Assembly: GCA_949316495.1 (NCBI GenBank)
Contig: OX439012.1
Span: 34,089,927 to 34,153,926, forward strand
Source: Amphiduros pacificus
Lineage: Eukaryota > Annelida > Polychaeta > Phyllodocida > Hesionidae
Direction of reading: 5' to 3'
Length of the DNA stretch: 64,000 bases
The notes beneath the pieces were generated by a model. That model worked only from the letters and a program-made list of their open reading frames with translations. It had not been told where the DNA came from and did no database searches. A program made the position numbers and the translations under genes. How positions within the stretch are numbered: position 1 is the first letter of the stretch; the number at the start of each line of letters is the position of its first letter. This document shows positions 33,125 through 46,716 of the stretch, piece after piece.

Positions 33125-34398
33125 TAAATGAATATAATTAGACTTGCCAAATGTGAAAATAGTGTACTAACAATAAGGAAAGTGAATTTTACATCTATAT
33201 TAACTAAAATGGGGTATAATGAGATTTGCTAAAAATGAAGCCAATGTCAATGAAAAATTACATAATGACAAACAGTTGTATTGAACACTGAAATAAAATC
33301 CATTAAATATACTGAATGTGATGCTGGACTGAAATGACATTCTGTAATATTTCCATTCTTTGAAATTCATACAACTTTATTTTATTGTTTAATTATATCA
33401 GTAATGTTTTATTGTTGTTTCTCTTGTGAGGTTTCATGTCTAGGCAATAATAAAGGTTCATAAAATATTACATAAATGTTATGTTGATTTAAGTATTTTA
33501 AAACTTACCAATTGATCACAGTAATGTTGACCTTTCTTCAATATAATTTTGCTGATATAATTAATTAACAGTTTAAGAATACTAACATGCTATGCAAAAA
33601 GGTCAGACCCTTTATCCTGAGCCATCAATTTAGTATCCTATGCCTAAAGCTATATTAAGATATATGGAATATATTCCACAAGACATAATGTTAAAACACA
33701 AGACACATATTACAATGGTAATTATCTTTGATCAGGTTTTGCTGTAGTAATTTTGCCTTGATAATATTTTAGTATTTCTTACAGTTCAGTTACCTTGACC
33801 AAAAATGAATGTGGCCATAGTCTATTTACCAAAATATCAAATACACAATTATTACATATTTTGAAGTTTTAACGGGGAAAGAATTGTTTCAAGTAACTAT
33901 TTGATAAGCATACACAAATTGTAGATGTTCAGAGGTTGACTGTAAAGTATATCCTGATTCTGAACATGTTGTTTTGCACTGGATACAGACCCCAAAAAGG
34001 CATACATTTTAATATTCTGCCGTATCAAACTTTCAGAATCAACCTACATTCCTTTTATATGCATTTTTATTGAATGGAGGTTTTAGAAGTTTTACTCAAT
34101 ATAGCGGGATAGAGACCTACATAAGTGAATTTATTGAAAATTCACTGTGCTTGGCATTGAACATCTGTTGCTCCTATAGAAGCATCCCTACAATTGTGTA
34201 TAAAGGAGTAAATGTGCCTTACCATTTTTAAGGTTATGCTTGTTCTCTATCAGCTTGGAAACATAATCAGATTGGGAAGTCTTTAGTAAAGAATTCTAGA
34301 GGTGTAGATTACTTTCACATTACCAATCTGTAAACTCGACTCTACCATTTCCTTTGCCTTCTTTTTGTGAATCTTTTAATTGTGACCAAAGACCAAAG
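33125..34398. other. 3' flank of A2; no gene
   Basis: Unit 2 counterpart of 3890-5157, with candidate AATAAA signals (about 33290 and 33446) and otherwise nothing recognised. Confidence 0.5.
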
Positions 34399-35793
34399 AA
34401 ACAAAATCAATTTCAATTCAGACCAATATTACCTGGACAATCAATAACAATTATGTTATTAATTATTGCTTACAAATACTTCAAAACCTTCAGCAACAAC
34501 ATCACTCCATTAATAATTCTAACAACAATAACATCCATCAAATCACTCCATTAATAATTCTAACAACAATAACATCCATCAAATCACTCCATTAATAATT
34601 CTAACAACAATAACATCCATCAAAACCTTTTCAAACTTCATCTCAATCATTCAGTAGTGACAGTGTAAATAGCAATAGGCCAGTTTACAAATATGATATA
34701 AAAAACAGAAAGCAACAAAAAAAAAAACAATAGATTAAATTAAATCATCTGAAAGCATTGATGCACATGATATTACTGATAATACATTTACTCCTGTACA
34801 TCCAAAACATAATCATAAGCTTAATACATGTTAATGTTAAATCATATTTATTCTCATTATTATTAATATGGAGACAGGTAGTATCATTCAATCGAAATTA
34901 AGGCAAACAAGACAGAACGAAAGTTATTGGCCAAAAAATAAATAATGCATCTGTTATTTGTTTGCAGAAAAATAGATTTAAGAGAATTCCGTAACATGTA
35001 AGGTGCCCAATAACAAAGTTGGTTTAACTTAGTATATGCAAACAACATGGTACATGGCAGATTTTCTGTTTTTAGAGATGACAGAATCATTTTTTTAACT
35101 AACTGCCTAGATGCAAGAATGTACCAAGGTGTAGAGTGGGGTGACACATGCTGGTACCTGTGTAATCACCTTGGCTAGGGCCCTGCTGAGCAGGCAGTGA
35201 CCTACATGCATAATGGATTGAACTGTTCCGTCCTCTCTAACAAGCCTTAAATACCTCTAAGCCACCATTATTTTCAATCTTTTATACACCTTAAGCAAAG
35301 TTACAATAAATACTAATTACAGGCTTCTGTAGTCATGTTTAATATACTTTCCACAAAGTAAACCAATCAATATCAAATTGAAATAACTTGATACCCCAGC
35401 TCCCACAACCAAATACGATTCTAGTGACTCAAATGCTCACAACTATCTCTGGGATGGCAGACAATACTAATGACAAGGAATGTGAAACAAAGATTTATTA
35501 AATAACAATAGCTTTTGTCTTTAAGTTGGCACCATTTCACATATTTCCATCCTGTTACAGGCTTTCAAACATCGATAGTTTTTTATGTGCTCTCCAAATT
35601 TACTGCTGGACTATTCCTTGGAACTTGTGGATGATCAATGGGGAAGTGATCATTATTGCATTATTTAAAAAAGAAACATTCTCCTTCACCACATGAGTGA
35701 ACAATTATGATCCCTTTCAGGTTTTTACTGATATTGACTAAGGCTGTTTACCCAAAACACCAAAAAAGCCTGACGAAGAAAATAAAGAAAAGC
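34399..35793 (+). mobile_element. LINE relic 2 (unit 2 copy)
   Basis: Unit 2 counterpart of the ORF1-end to endonuclease relic at 5158-6550, similarly decayed, lying downstream of gene A2. It is unrelated in age to the intact LINE that sits in the A2 intron in the opposite orientation. Confidence 0.8.
34501..34623 (+). repeat. 41-bp minisatellite (unit 2 copy)
   Basis: Three 41-bp repeats starting at 34501, 34542 and 34583, matching the block at 5258-5380. Confidence 0.85.
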
Positions 35794-37970
35794 TACTCCT
35801 AGAGCTGATGAATCCTGAAACACTACACTATCACAATTAATGTGTGTCAAATGAAACACAATATCTGTCTCGATTTGGAAACACTATATTGTGCATAAAT
35901 GTTTTTGTGAAACACATTTTGTAAAATGCTATATTGTGTTTTATAATGAAACACAATGCTGTGTTTAATGCTCTGTCCCAGAAATGAAACATAATAATGT
36001 GTTTAATTGTAATATTGTGTTTATTCAAAATGTTTTATACATTCAACAAAAATGATGGCATTCTATATTCTAAACTTGTCACAAAATGATGTTGATGCAT
36101 TGACACATAATCAAACCATACATGCATGGTAATAACTCTAAATTCTTGTGAAATCATCAGTTGATTGTTTTAGATACATGTGGACAGGCAAATGTCTTTA
36201 CAAATATAAAATATCCTTCACATTTCCATTGACGATGTATCATACTGAATCCAGATTGTTTAAAATAACCCACATATGCACTATATCTAACTTGACCTCT
36301 CATGCAATTGTAGTCCTTGATACACTTCTTCATGCCCTTTCATGTAAACATTTGTCATTAGATTGTCCTGTTCAGTGTAGATAACTGGGATGGCCTCTTA
36401 TACAGGATAGGTCCTCGGGATGACAACCTGCCCAGTGTATGTACTTGGTATTCCTTCAAATCTCAGGCGGCATAGGTATCTGGGATGCCCTCCTGCAGCT
36501 GTAGACATTGACTTTGTACAGAGTTTGTCCTTCAGCATCTGTAGATATAAAAAGGCAAGGCATATCAGTACAATGTTTAAGCTTTTATTCATTTATCAAA
36601 TTGAAATATAGGAACTCTCTACATTATTTATTCCACCCAGCATCTAGCATGCAAACTAATTGTATTTCATAAATACAATTCACATAAGTTTGAATAAACC
36701 TCAGGCAAAATTATTGTAATTTTTGGAATCTTAATAAAATAAAATATATGTACATACCACATTTGTTGAATATTGTCATGAATAAACTCTCTCCATGCAA
36801 TCCTTGTACTCTGCTGACCAGTGGCCAACTGTCAACATTTGAATGTATAATCACATGACTATCCCTTGTGTAAATATTCTAACTTCCTGTTTTCATCTTA
36901 ATCCTACAGAGAACTGGTCAATGGCAATTAACAAGAATGCTTTAATGCTTCCTTATATTAAGATAAGGCAAGTTAAACCTGGAACACTAGGTGTCATTGC
37001 TAATCCGCCCAGCAGGGCATTGTCGCTCCCTAGCAACAGAGCCACTGTCACGTGGGGGACGCCAGTCTTGGCGCCAAAGTGGTTAAGGACGCCATTTGGC
37101 TCCAGTGCAGCGCAACTAAAATGTTTATCCAATGTCACATATAAGTTCTTAATTAGTTTCAGTCGGTATGAGCCTGTCACAAAGATTGTGTTTCACAAAA
37201 AACATTATATATAAGCTGTGTGTTAGGTGTTTTCTTAGACGTTTTGTGTGTCACCAACACACAATGTTCAAATGAAAACATAATATTATGCGTAAGTGAG
37301 ACAGGTATTTTTAAGAGTGTAGTAATCTAGTAGCATTATCCTTTAGTATTAACTTGTTGCAATTGTAAAATTATGGAGTTGATGATAAAAGAACAGTTCT
37401 GCTGCTTATATTGAACAAAATTGCTCTGTAAGCCAAATGACTCCATTACATGGTATGGTTATTTTTTCAGCTAATTTTGTTCCTATATCAGTTAAAGGTT
37501 TAAAAATTCACATGCAATGTCTAAATAATTAGTGATAGCTATATACATTTTATCTAATTATTGTAGGAAACAATTCTTTTTAGGATACTGCCATAGGTTG
37601 TCCTAATTTTTTTGATATCATGAAAAATTAGTGAATGATGTTTCATAGTACTTTTTCAGTGCATAATACTACAAAATATTGTTTTTTTTTAAAATTTGTT
37701 TTCATCGTTTGATTCTCTAATAAATCATGATCTGTTCTTGTATTTTCTTGTACAGAATACATTTATCTGAAGTCAACATATCGTTATTGACATGGGATTT
37801 AATGCAAGATCTTTGTTTGTCAGTATATTTGATGAAATGCACTTATTTTCTAAATCTCTATTTGAATTAATATCATTTTAAGAAATCTTAATAAATTTGA
37901 TTGTTAGATTTTTGTGTTTGCAGTAAGTCTTTTATAAGAAAGGATGTAGTTTTCATTCTAAAAGTAGATT
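35794..37970. other. Intergenic between the A and B duplicons (unit 2)
   Basis: Counterpart of 6551-8742. It keeps the AAACACAAT/ATTGTGTTT cluster (35837-36028), the minus-strand open stretch with a hydrophobic start (36592-36398, here 64 codons) and the GC-rich patch (about 36990-37115), whose CpG-containing GGGGACGCCAGTCTTGGCG is better preserved than in unit 1. Confidence 0.5.
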
Positions 37971-38261
37971 ATGTTTGATATCATTACAGTGACATGGCTT
38001 GGAATTACTGGCCCAGAATGGCTAAGGAATGAGCTTGACAGGGACGAGGATTTGATTACAGTGGAAAAGGGTCTCAATATATTGCGTAAAAGCTTAGATA
38101 CTGAAAATACCCTGGCAAAAGTGACTTCCTTTGTAAGTGCAAAGCAGATTCAAGTATTGTTTATTTCCTTATTAGACCCATATATGAGGATTAAAACTGT
38201 AAAATATGAACAAAAACTTTTAAAACAAATTACCCAATTTAAAAAGCTGCATATCTGCTAA
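37971..38261 (+). mobile_element. LINE relic 3 (unit 2 copy)
   Basis: A 96-codon open fragment homologous to the ORF1 N-terminus of the intact LINE. Opening MFDIITVTWLGITGPEW replaces the MKYKITHMAQNKQK of the intact copy. Although open, it is an isolated fragment without the RNA-binding knuckles, upstream of gene B2, so it is called a relic and not a gene. Confidence 0.78.
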
Positions 38262-38306
38262 TTTGTTAATGTTCAAACCAACCCTTGCCCATGGCTCTTT
38301 ATTGGA

Positions 38307-38625
38307 TTTGTTTGTTTGTTTATGGTTTTACATCACTTTCAACATTATTTCAGTCATTTCGTGATGAGACCTACTTGTGACAGATATAGTGCTGCCTCAC
38401 TGAATTGTCATGTCGCAGGTCCTTCACATGACAACCCACCCGGTCACAGATTTACAAGGACAACGGGTTAAACCTTTGGCACGGACCTCAGCTCATGTGT
38501 GAAATTGTATCATGATTTCAATCTCGGCATGGCCGAGGATCGAACCCACGACCTTTTGGATCACCACAGAGGAACTGTTGCTAATAAGCTGGCGCTCTAA
38601 CCAACTGCGCCACAGCCCGTGGCCT
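38307..38625 (-). mobile_element. tRNA-derived SINE, 319 bp, unit 2 only
   Basis: Flanked by perfect 12-bp duplications CTCTTTATTGGA (38295-38306 and 38626-38637). On the minus strand the tRNA-like head has an A box TGGCGCAGTTGG (38612-38601) and a B box GGTTCGATCC (38546-38537). A body of about 230 bp and an (AAAC)n tail follow. Units 1 and 3 lack it. It lies about 400 bp upstream of the TATA of gene B2, just after LINE relic 3. Two older fragments of the same family occur in each full unit. The perfect duplications and promoter boxes indicate a young insertion. Confidence 0.92.
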
Positions 38626-39003
38626 CTCTTTATTGGAGATTGTTGTTTGTGTCAATAGGTATATATAATTATGCAAAAGGATTTCAGTATTTTAAAGATG
38701 TGTTAAGAACTAATAACAGATTTGATGTAGCCTTAGTTGTACAAAAAAGGTAAAATAAACACTTGTGAGCAGACTCATAGTATATTTAACAAGGTAGAGT
38801 TTTATTATTTATTTTTTATAGATAAAAGAAAAAAGTAATGTCATTGACATTTGGATTGTTTAAATTGTTATATGATCTAAATAAATTAACAAAAGACAAT
38901 CATAAAGATTTCACATTGATGAAGACAATCTTACACATCATTGATTTATGAACACTTCTCTGTGAACACTTCAGTATTGAAGTGTTACTCTCATTCTCAT
39001 TGT

Positions 39004-39111
39004 TCAAGGTTAATTGACATGGACATATAGCTATAAAATGCTACATTGGCCACAATCCATGCACTAGACATTTTCAACCCATTACTAAAGAACCAGCAAA
39101 CTTCAAACAAG
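39004..39111 (+). promoter_or_regulatory. Gene B2 core promoter and noncoding exon 1
   Basis: TCAAGGTTA at 39004-39012 and TATAAAA at 39032-39038, with the exon-1 end CTTCAAACAAG at 39111 and donor GTAAGATG. The intron is 628 bp (39112-39739). Confidence 0.67.
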
Positions 39112-39749
39112 GTAAGATGTTGCTGATTAGCTCTAGCTATCTTGCTCTTGCCTATTGCAAAGAAAGGTCTTATTATTTATTATTTTAACAATCACTTGGT
39201 CACTTTTGTGTTACCTTGTCTACAACTGCAACTATTTCTTTTAAGTTAGTCAATCCAGGATAAACATTTATACTAAAGACATATTTATTTCAGACCAAAA
39301 AATAATTTTTTTCATGATTGAAAACTTAAAAATAGTAATTTTGATTTTTTTGTTATTAAAACAAGGGTTTGTTGTCATCTCAAGTCAAAATATTGAATCA
39401 TGAATATCTAAAGTCATTTGAAACTAAAATATTGAGAACTGCACAATATTGTTAGTATCTTTTAAGCGAAATAAGACATTTCCTTGTGAATCAATATTAG
39501 AAACGATGACATATATATGCATTAAACTTTGTATTTCAAAATTGATAGTCATTGACAATAGAACATTCTTGAAACCAATCGTTAATGATAAGCATTTGGG
39601 GAATCTACAAATGCAAGTTTTAATTTCAATTCACAAACATCAATCCGACATATTTTCTTGAAATTTGATTTGCTGAAATATTATCCTCTAATCAAGAAAA
39701 CTATAGATTTGTAAGTTTATGAATTTTGATTAATTCTAGAATAGCAATT

Positions 39750-40175
39750 ATGACAGAGCCAACTGAAGCCCCTGAACAACAAAAGACTTATGGACCACCA
39801 CCTGATCCTGTTACAAAAGGAAATAATCAAGGATTGGAGGTTTGGTGTGCTGTGGCAAATACAAGCTGGGGTACAATTCCAGGCAAAGCTAAACCTGGCG
39901 GTGATTGCTGGTATGGATATGACCATCAGGAATATACTACAAGAGATTTTAAATGGATTGAATCAAGTGTTCCATTAAAAAGGGTTTGGAACACAGGCTC
40001 TACTCCTTCCAAAGCACTGCCTGTTGGGCGACAACCAGACGGAGTGTATTATGCAGCAATATCGCAAAGTGAATATGGTACAGTTCCAGGAAAAGCTAGA
40101 GGTGGCCTTTGCAATTTTACCAATGGAGGAAGTGAATTTTCAACAACTCAATTTTACTGGATCTGCCAACAGTGA
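39750..40175 (+). CDS. DM9-repeat (DUF3421) lectin-like protein B2
   Basis: A 141-residue DM9 protein of the B type. Relative to B3 I find one coding change, Gln for Arg at position 60 (DHQEYTT), and no silent change. Against B1 it also has Phe in TTRDFKWI and Gly in FTNGGSEF. Both PGKA turns and the four Cys are intact. The acceptor is TTCTAG ending at 39739, with the ATG at 39750. The 3' flank shows CCGGACAAAGG after the stop, shared with B3 but not with B1. A SINE sits upstream at 38307-38625, which could alter expression. Confidence 0.85.
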   Translation: MTEPTEAPEQQKTYGPPPDPVTKGNNQGLEVWCAVANTSWGTIPGKAKPGGDCWYGYDHQEYTTRDFKWIESSVPLKRVWNTGSTPSKALPVGRQPDGVYYAAISQSEYGTVPGKARGGLCNFTNGGSEFSTTQFYWICQQ

Positions 40176-42270
40176 ACGGGAAAAGTTTCCGGACAAAGGA
40201 AATGCAGTCCTCTCTGATATAACAATAGTGAAAGTAAATTTTGAATAAATGAATATAAGGCTTGCAAAATGTGAAAATAGAACACAACATCAGTGAAATG
40301 CTAAAATACAATTAAAAGTAACAAATATGTAATCAAAACATTGAACACTGAAATAAATCCATTTAATATACTGATTGTGATGTTTGACTTAAATGACATT
40401 CTGTAATATCTTCATTCTTTGAAATCAAAACAACCTTTTTCATTTGTGTAATCATTATCAGTAGTTTAATTAAATAACTGATTAATCTTCTAATGTACTT
40501 TGTCCTATGAAGTTTCATTTGTCTGAAACTTCATGTTGGCAATAATAAAAGTGCAAATAAAATTACAAAATAAGTTTTTACTTTAAGAATTTAGAAGCAC
40601 CAATTGATATCAGTAATTTAGACCCTTAGCCAATATTTTTCTTTAAATAAAATGAGCTTCAACATTTAAAGAATGCTGTTGTAATCTTAAGTTTAATCAT
40701 TAAACTGGATATTATCTATTGTGTATTTTAAAAATGCTATGAAAAACATTTTCATTTTGATTAAACGATTAATATCATTTGAAATTAATTTATGGAATCT
40801 GACTAGCCATTAGGCAGGTTAGGTCTTACTATCTTTAATACTGACCATAAATTACAACATAAGACAGGTTTGGTGTTACTGAGCACTAGACACGAGTCAA
40901 CCATTATAGACCGAGTGTGACGTGTGACGTGTGACTGACGTGTCACTGATTGACAGCTGTCCCAATGGGGTACGCCCCAGTGCCTTGATGGTGTACACAT
41001 CATTGCCTCTTAGAGTATCACTGTATAATAATATATGACATCAGGCATATGTACATAGTATCTATCTGGAGTAGTTGTTATGTTCTGAGAATATCACTGC
41101 ATAATGAAATCATTGGCCCCATGTATGAAAACCTACTAAGCAAAGAGGGGTCAGGCCTCTTAGCAAAAATAACAAAAACAGGCTCTACTCCTTCAAAAGC
41201 ACTGCCTGTTGGGCAACAACCAGATGGAGTCTATTATCATATCACAAAGTATCTCAAAGTGAATATGGTACAGGTCCAGGAAAAGGTAGAGGTGGCCTTT
41301 GCAATTTTACCAATGCAGGAAGTGAATTTTCAACAACTCAATTTTACTGGATCTGCCAAAAGTGAACTTTAAAAGTTTCTTGGCAAAGGAAATGCAGTCC
41401 TCTCTTATATAATAATAGTGAAAGTCAATTTTGAATAAATGAATATAATAAGGCTTGCAAAATGTGAAATTAGAAGACAAAATTAGTGAAATATTAAAAA
41501 ACAATTAAAAATAACAAATTTTTTAATTATAACATTGAAAACTGAAATAAATCCATTTAATACATTGATTGTGCTGTTTGACTTAAATGAAATTCTGTAA
41601 TATCTTCATTCTTTGAAATCAAAACAACCTTATTCTATTGTGTAATTATTATCGGTATGTAATTTTTATGTACCTCCTTCTGTGAAGTTTCTTTTGGAAA
41701 ATGTAAAAGTTCATATAAAATTACAAAATATATTGTTCTTTTAGGAATTTAAAACCACCAATTGATAACAGTAACTTTAAACTTTTGCCAATATTTTTCT
41801 GTGAATAAAATCAACTTCAACGTTTCAGAAATGCTGTTGTAATCTAGTTTACTTCTCATTTAATTGGATGTTTTCTATTGTGTAATATATAAAATGATAT
41901 GAAAAACCTTCTCATTTTGATTGAACTGTCAATGTCCTCTTGCAAAATTGTCATCATCTCTCCAGAAATTCGGCTAGTGTGGTATCTAGGCTTGGTGTTA
42001 CTCTCTGTAGTACTGACCATGAGATGCATTGAGTCCACAGTATAGACTGAGTGTGATGTGTGATTGACGTGTCACTGATTGACAGCTTTCTCAATGGGGT
42101 AAGCCCCAATGCCATGATTGTGTACACCCCAACCCCATTGCCCCTTGAGAAATCACTGTATAATACTCTATGACATCAGGCACTTTTGCATGTGTAGATA
42201 GTAACTATCTGGAGTAGTGTTCTAAGAATCTCACTGCAAAATGAAATAATTGGCCCCATATAAGAAAACC
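39993..42270 (+). repeat. Internal 1.19-kb tandem duplication of the B 3' half (unit 2)
   Basis: Unit 2 counterpart of 10707-12975. Segment I is 39993-41177 and segment II is 41178-42270. Segment I has an extra GTGACGT in the TGACGTG cluster (about 40916-40945). Segment II keeps a block (42081-42125, TCAATGGGGTAAGCCCC..) that unit 1 has lost. Confidence 0.8.
41178..41365 (+). pseudogene. B'2, truncated DM9 gene copy
   Basis: Unit 2 counterpart of B'1, with the same start inside the exon, the same five-base-longer replacement that shifts the frame in the second DM9 repeat, and the same end (TGA at 41363-41365). It adds its own changes (CAGGTCCAGG and AAGGTAGAGG in the region for TVPGKARGG), as expected without selection. 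Confidence 0.85.
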
Positions 42271-42524
42271 TGCTAAACAAACAGAGCTCAGGCACCTTAG
42301 CCTGATCCAAATATACAATATTTATTATTAAGATATTATTAAGATATTATTAAGATATATAAACTATTTTTCACAAGATATAATATTAAGACAAACTCAA
42401 GAAAAATATGAAAATGGTTATAATCTTGCTGTTACAATTTCTTGCTTTTATGCCTTCATCAGTTGAAATGTATAGGAAGTGTTGAGTCTCAAGGGGAAGT
42501 AATTATTTGTTAAGCATACATGAA

Positions 42525-44503
42525 TTGACCCCATGTTGGCCAGGAGTTAGAATGGCACTCTTTTTTATTCCCAGGTTTTTCTTTTGTCAGTTCGTAAGAG
42601 GGGAAAGAAAAAAATAACCATGGTGCCTTGTTTGCCTTGAGGTGCGACACATAAGGGTAGGATATGGTGTTCTGCAAGTTGAGCAATGGACTGATTTGGC
42701 ACTTGCATCAGTCCAGTTGTAACACACCTGTTCACCCTAGAAGGGAGGACGTTAGGGCCAAATATTGTTCAACCGGCTTGTGGAATAAAACACTTCTCCA
42801 TATTTTCTCATGTGGCCGAGTTTCATAGATATGCTGAGATCTCTGCCCCACATCTGTAATTTCTATTATTAAAATAATAGTCAGAGTAAAAATAAAAGTT
42901 AAAATAAAAGTCAGAGTAAGGCTTAGGAATGTGGACAATGAATAATAAACAAAACACACATTTTTAAGAGAAAATGCATGGTATGGTAGAAAGGGAGTTA
43001 TCAGGTATCAGAAATATAGTCTTATTTCAGGTAATCGTAAAGGCAACTTGACAAGTCCAAAATGCACTGGCCAGCACAGATGTGAAAATTGCGAATCTCA
43101 CTCCTTTAAATGCAATAATTATGAAGGTGAACACCCATCATATTCTAGAAATTTTCCCTCTTTTATGAGAGAAAAAGAAATTCAAAGAATATTGTACACA
43201 GAAAAAAATTCCATCCCATAAGCCAGAAAACGTATAGAAAGCAAAGATACACCTCAAAGAAATTCCGATACTATTGTTACACAATCAAAAGATACTAAAT
43301 TAATTTAAATTCACACGATTTAATATGGTCAATTGGTGAAAAAACTGTTCCTTTGTGAGTAAATCAATAACAGCAATCTTCAATACAACCTACACAATTT
43401 TCCATAAAACCTGAATAAATTTAATCAACATCAAGCAATAAAGGTGCATATTCCAATTCTTCACAGCAAAATAAACCTCTTTAGAAGTGTGACAAAATAA
43501 AACAGAGATCAAGGAAAAGATGGAATACAAAGAACAAAATCATTAGAAAGGATGGATACAAGTTATCCTCCTGATATACATAGTATTATTGTAGTTGAAT
43601 TATATGATTATGCTTTGCAGTATTGTATTTTAACTCATTATTTTAAATAAGATCATAAAAAATGTAATATTGATAAATGATTATGCTGAATCATATATTT
43701 ATTCTCATTAATCTTAAAATGGCAATTGGTAATATCATACAAAGGAGAGTTTGCGGCAAACAGATCAGAACTGGAGTTATCTGCCCCAAACTATAATCCA
43801 TCAGTAATTTGTTTACAAGAAACTAAATATTTAAAAAACATTTCAGGGATATGTACTTTTAACAACATTTGTTCAATAGATGCAATGCAATGATGATTCT
43901 CCGACATATTTACATCCTACTACCTTTAAAGATCAATAGATATTACAAACCCAACTGAAATAGCCAATATAATAGGTCAAACCATTTCTAAGAATGGTAT
44001 GTTTAGAGTCATTTATAAGAAAGGGCTTTATAAAGACAAACATATGGCTCATATATTTTTTTATTTAGAGAAACAACACCACATGGAAATATGGGATAAC
44101 GAGTGATTTATATAATATGGGATCATTCATAGGAAAAAACAACAGATAAATTAAATATTTATCAAAGATATCCTTGTCAAATTTGCAGTCCATAATTTAA
44201 GGTTCTTAATTTCATTGTTCAAAATTGCCTATGCTGCATGAATATCAAATAGAGTGCACGATACAACTTTAACATGAGTTCCAAGTGTTCATGTGTTGAC
44301 CCATCAATGTGCTGTGAAGAGTGAGACTTCTATGTCTTATTGTAACTTATCTCTTTACTCTGTTAAAGTTCAATTTGTCATTATGTTCATTTGTGGATAA
44401 TACACTAAATTATAGGATTACTACTCAATACTTTTCAAGACACATCCACCATTTAAGTCAATCAACGTCTAAGATTGGTAAAAGAATGGAAATTCGTTAT
44501 TAA
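42525..44503 (+). mobile_element. LINE relic 4 (unit 2 copy)
   Basis: Unit 2 counterpart of the relic at 13190-15166, downstream of B'2. It has the same order of 5' UTR, zinc-knuckle, ORF2-start and RT fragments and extra short indels of its own, for example repeated AAAATAAAAGT near 42890. Confidence 0.83.
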
Positions 44504-45149
44504 GTCTTATTTGGATTAAAAACAATATTATTACCGAAAAAAAAAAATGACTTTGTAGATCATCTTGTCTGTCCTACAACGAATATGGCCAATCATATTC
44601 ATGTATTAAGCATTGTTCTATTTATCCATTGATGATAAATTGTTTTACATATTACTACACACATTAAAAGTAACACAAGCTTATATTCTTTTAAAGCCTT
44701 AATTTATTGTTTCTTGGAAAGAGGTTTTTATTGCAATCAAATTTGAGACAGAAGCCCAGATATGCAACTGTAAGCAAGATATCCTCATTAAAGATCAATT
44801 CTTGAAATTAATTAAAAATGGAATATATGAATACAAATTAGCAGGAAAGTCTTTATCTGACTGCACAACACTTGAATTGACAATTTTTTTAGATGTATGA
44901 AATGGTGTCAATATCAACGAATTTTTTTGAGGTTGTCATTAAACAAAAACCAAGCAGAAGATTAGAATATATATTGAAGTTCTACTTTTTGTTTAATGTT
45001 TTAAGCTCCGTAATTTAACTTTTGAAACATTCATATATTTATTTTTCAGTTTATCTCTTGTTAATTCACAATTATTGTAAAAGAAATGATTTTAAAGGAC
45101 CGATATCAAATTCACTCTAGGCTTTCAAGTCAGATCAAGTTGAGTAATA
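44504..45149. other. Intergenic between LINE relic 4 and gene C2
   Basis: Counterpart of 15168-15814, holding the minus-strand AATAAA of C2 at about 45040. Nothing else was recognised. Confidence 0.45.
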
Positions 45150-45572
45150 CTATTGGCAGATCCAATGAAATCGATCAGTTGAAAATTCATTTCCAGCATT
45201 GGAGAAATTGCAAAGGCCGCCTTTAGCTTTTCCGGGAACTGTACCAAATTCACTGTCAGCTATTGCCGCATAGTAGACTCCATCTGTTTGATTTCCAACA
45301 GCCATCGCTCCAGAAGGTGTAGAACCTGTGTTCCAAACCCGTCTTAATGGAGTAAGGGATTCAATCCATTTGAAATCTCTTGTTTTATGCTCTTGATGGT
45401 CATATCCATACCAACAATCACCTCCAGGTTTAGCCTTGCCAGGTATTTTACCCCAATAGGTGTTTGCCACAGCACACCAAACCTCCAATCCCTGATTATT
45501 TCCTTTTGTAACAGGATCAGGTGGTGGTCCATAGATCTTCTGTTGTGTTGGGGGCTGAGGTGGCTCTGTCAT
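45150..45572 (-). CDS. DM9-repeat (DUF3421) lectin-like protein C2
   Basis: A 140-residue C-type DM9 protein (MTEPPQPPTQQKIYGPPPD.. to FHWICQ), and the only C copy in the window with a complete two-exon structure. Exon 1 ends at 46717 (AGCATACTTCAAACAAG) with donor GTAAGT. The intron is 1,129 bp, the acceptor TTTCAAG lies at 45588-45590, and the ATG is at 45570-45572. At three of the four sites where C1 and C2 differ (QGLEV, RRVW, GSTPS), C2 agrees with A and B, so the changes most likely arose in C1. The fourth (Asn in GNQT) differs from both. Confidence 0.86.
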   Translation of the reverse strand: MTEPPQPPTQQKIYGPPPDPVTKGNNQGLEVWCAVANTYWGKIPGKAKPGGDCWYGYDHQEHKTRDFKWIESLTPLRRVWNTGSTPSGAMAVGNQTDGVYYAAIADSEFGTVPGKAKGGLCNFSNAGNEFSTDRFHWICQ

Positions 45573-46716
45573 AACTGTTCTTAATTTCTTGAAATGGAAA
45601 AAAACGATTATTTTATATTCTAAGGGCAGTAGGACATACAATATTGTAAGGATAATTTAGATTTAGAAATCTCTGTCCAGTAAAAACTGTTTCATGGTGT
45701 AATAAATTGGATGAATAATTAACATTTTCTATTGTCAAAATGCTATTCGAGTTTACAAACACTAATTAATAGATTTTTTTTCTAGCCTGATATTTACAAA
45801 TAGGTCATTAGCATTCCTTTTTCTGCAAAACTATTTCAGGTTAACACATTTTATATCTAAATTGAAACTGGTCTTTTTAGATTATCTAATATGACAAGAA
45901 AAATTATCTTTAATCAATGTTCCCAAATTTATTAGTTTAAATCCCTTAAATGTAAAAAAAAAAGAAAAACATGTACATTTGATTTTCATCCAAATTGAAT
46001 GTGTTTTTAATATGTATCATTTGGTTGCATTAGAGTATTTTTATATCAAAAACAATTTGTGAAAATCAGATGAATATATCTTGTTTTAATGTCTCTTTTG
46101 TCAATATTTTTCAGACATTCTTTTAACTGTTACAGTAGGTGATTTTAAAAATTCATGGTTCAAAAATAAAATTGTGGATTGAAAATGTAATAGATATTTA
46201 AAATGAAAAAGAGAATGATTTACTTTTGGAGTTAACTTTATTATAATGATATTCATGATCAATTCATTTTTCTCATGACTCAGATGTAAAAGGTATAAGA
46301 CTTGTATACTTTGAGGAATGAGGTTTAAAAGTATTTCATATTTCACACTCGACAAATGCTTGATCGAAACTGATATTTGGGTTTGACATATCATGGAGAA
46401 CAAAATATAGGAGACATAAATACTTCTTAATTGGCAAAATTGTAACATAGTTATTTTAAAATTCATTTTTTGAACTTTTGTGACAGTGACATTTCAAAAT
46501 ATATAACAACAAATTGGTGGTATATTAAAAAACTCAAAACTATTTGAGATACATGATTGAATGATCACTTGAAAGATCTCGAAAGACCAAATACAGGTTC
46601 ACATAAAAATCATTTTATACATTAATTTCCAATATTTTGTATTCCAATCTATGTTAAAATTCAACAATATGACATGAATTATAAAGATTAAGTTGTATTA
46701 TTCATATAAAACTTAC

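Noticed and set aside
37971-38261. Possible 96-residue host gene, open in two units
   Set aside because: Aligns gap-free with the N-terminus of LINE ORF1 and is closed in unit 1.
38530-38625. tRNA gene on the minus strand
   Set aside because: A and B boxes are good but the spacing is long, no proper cloverleaf closes, and the sequence is the head of a SINE with target duplications and a tail.
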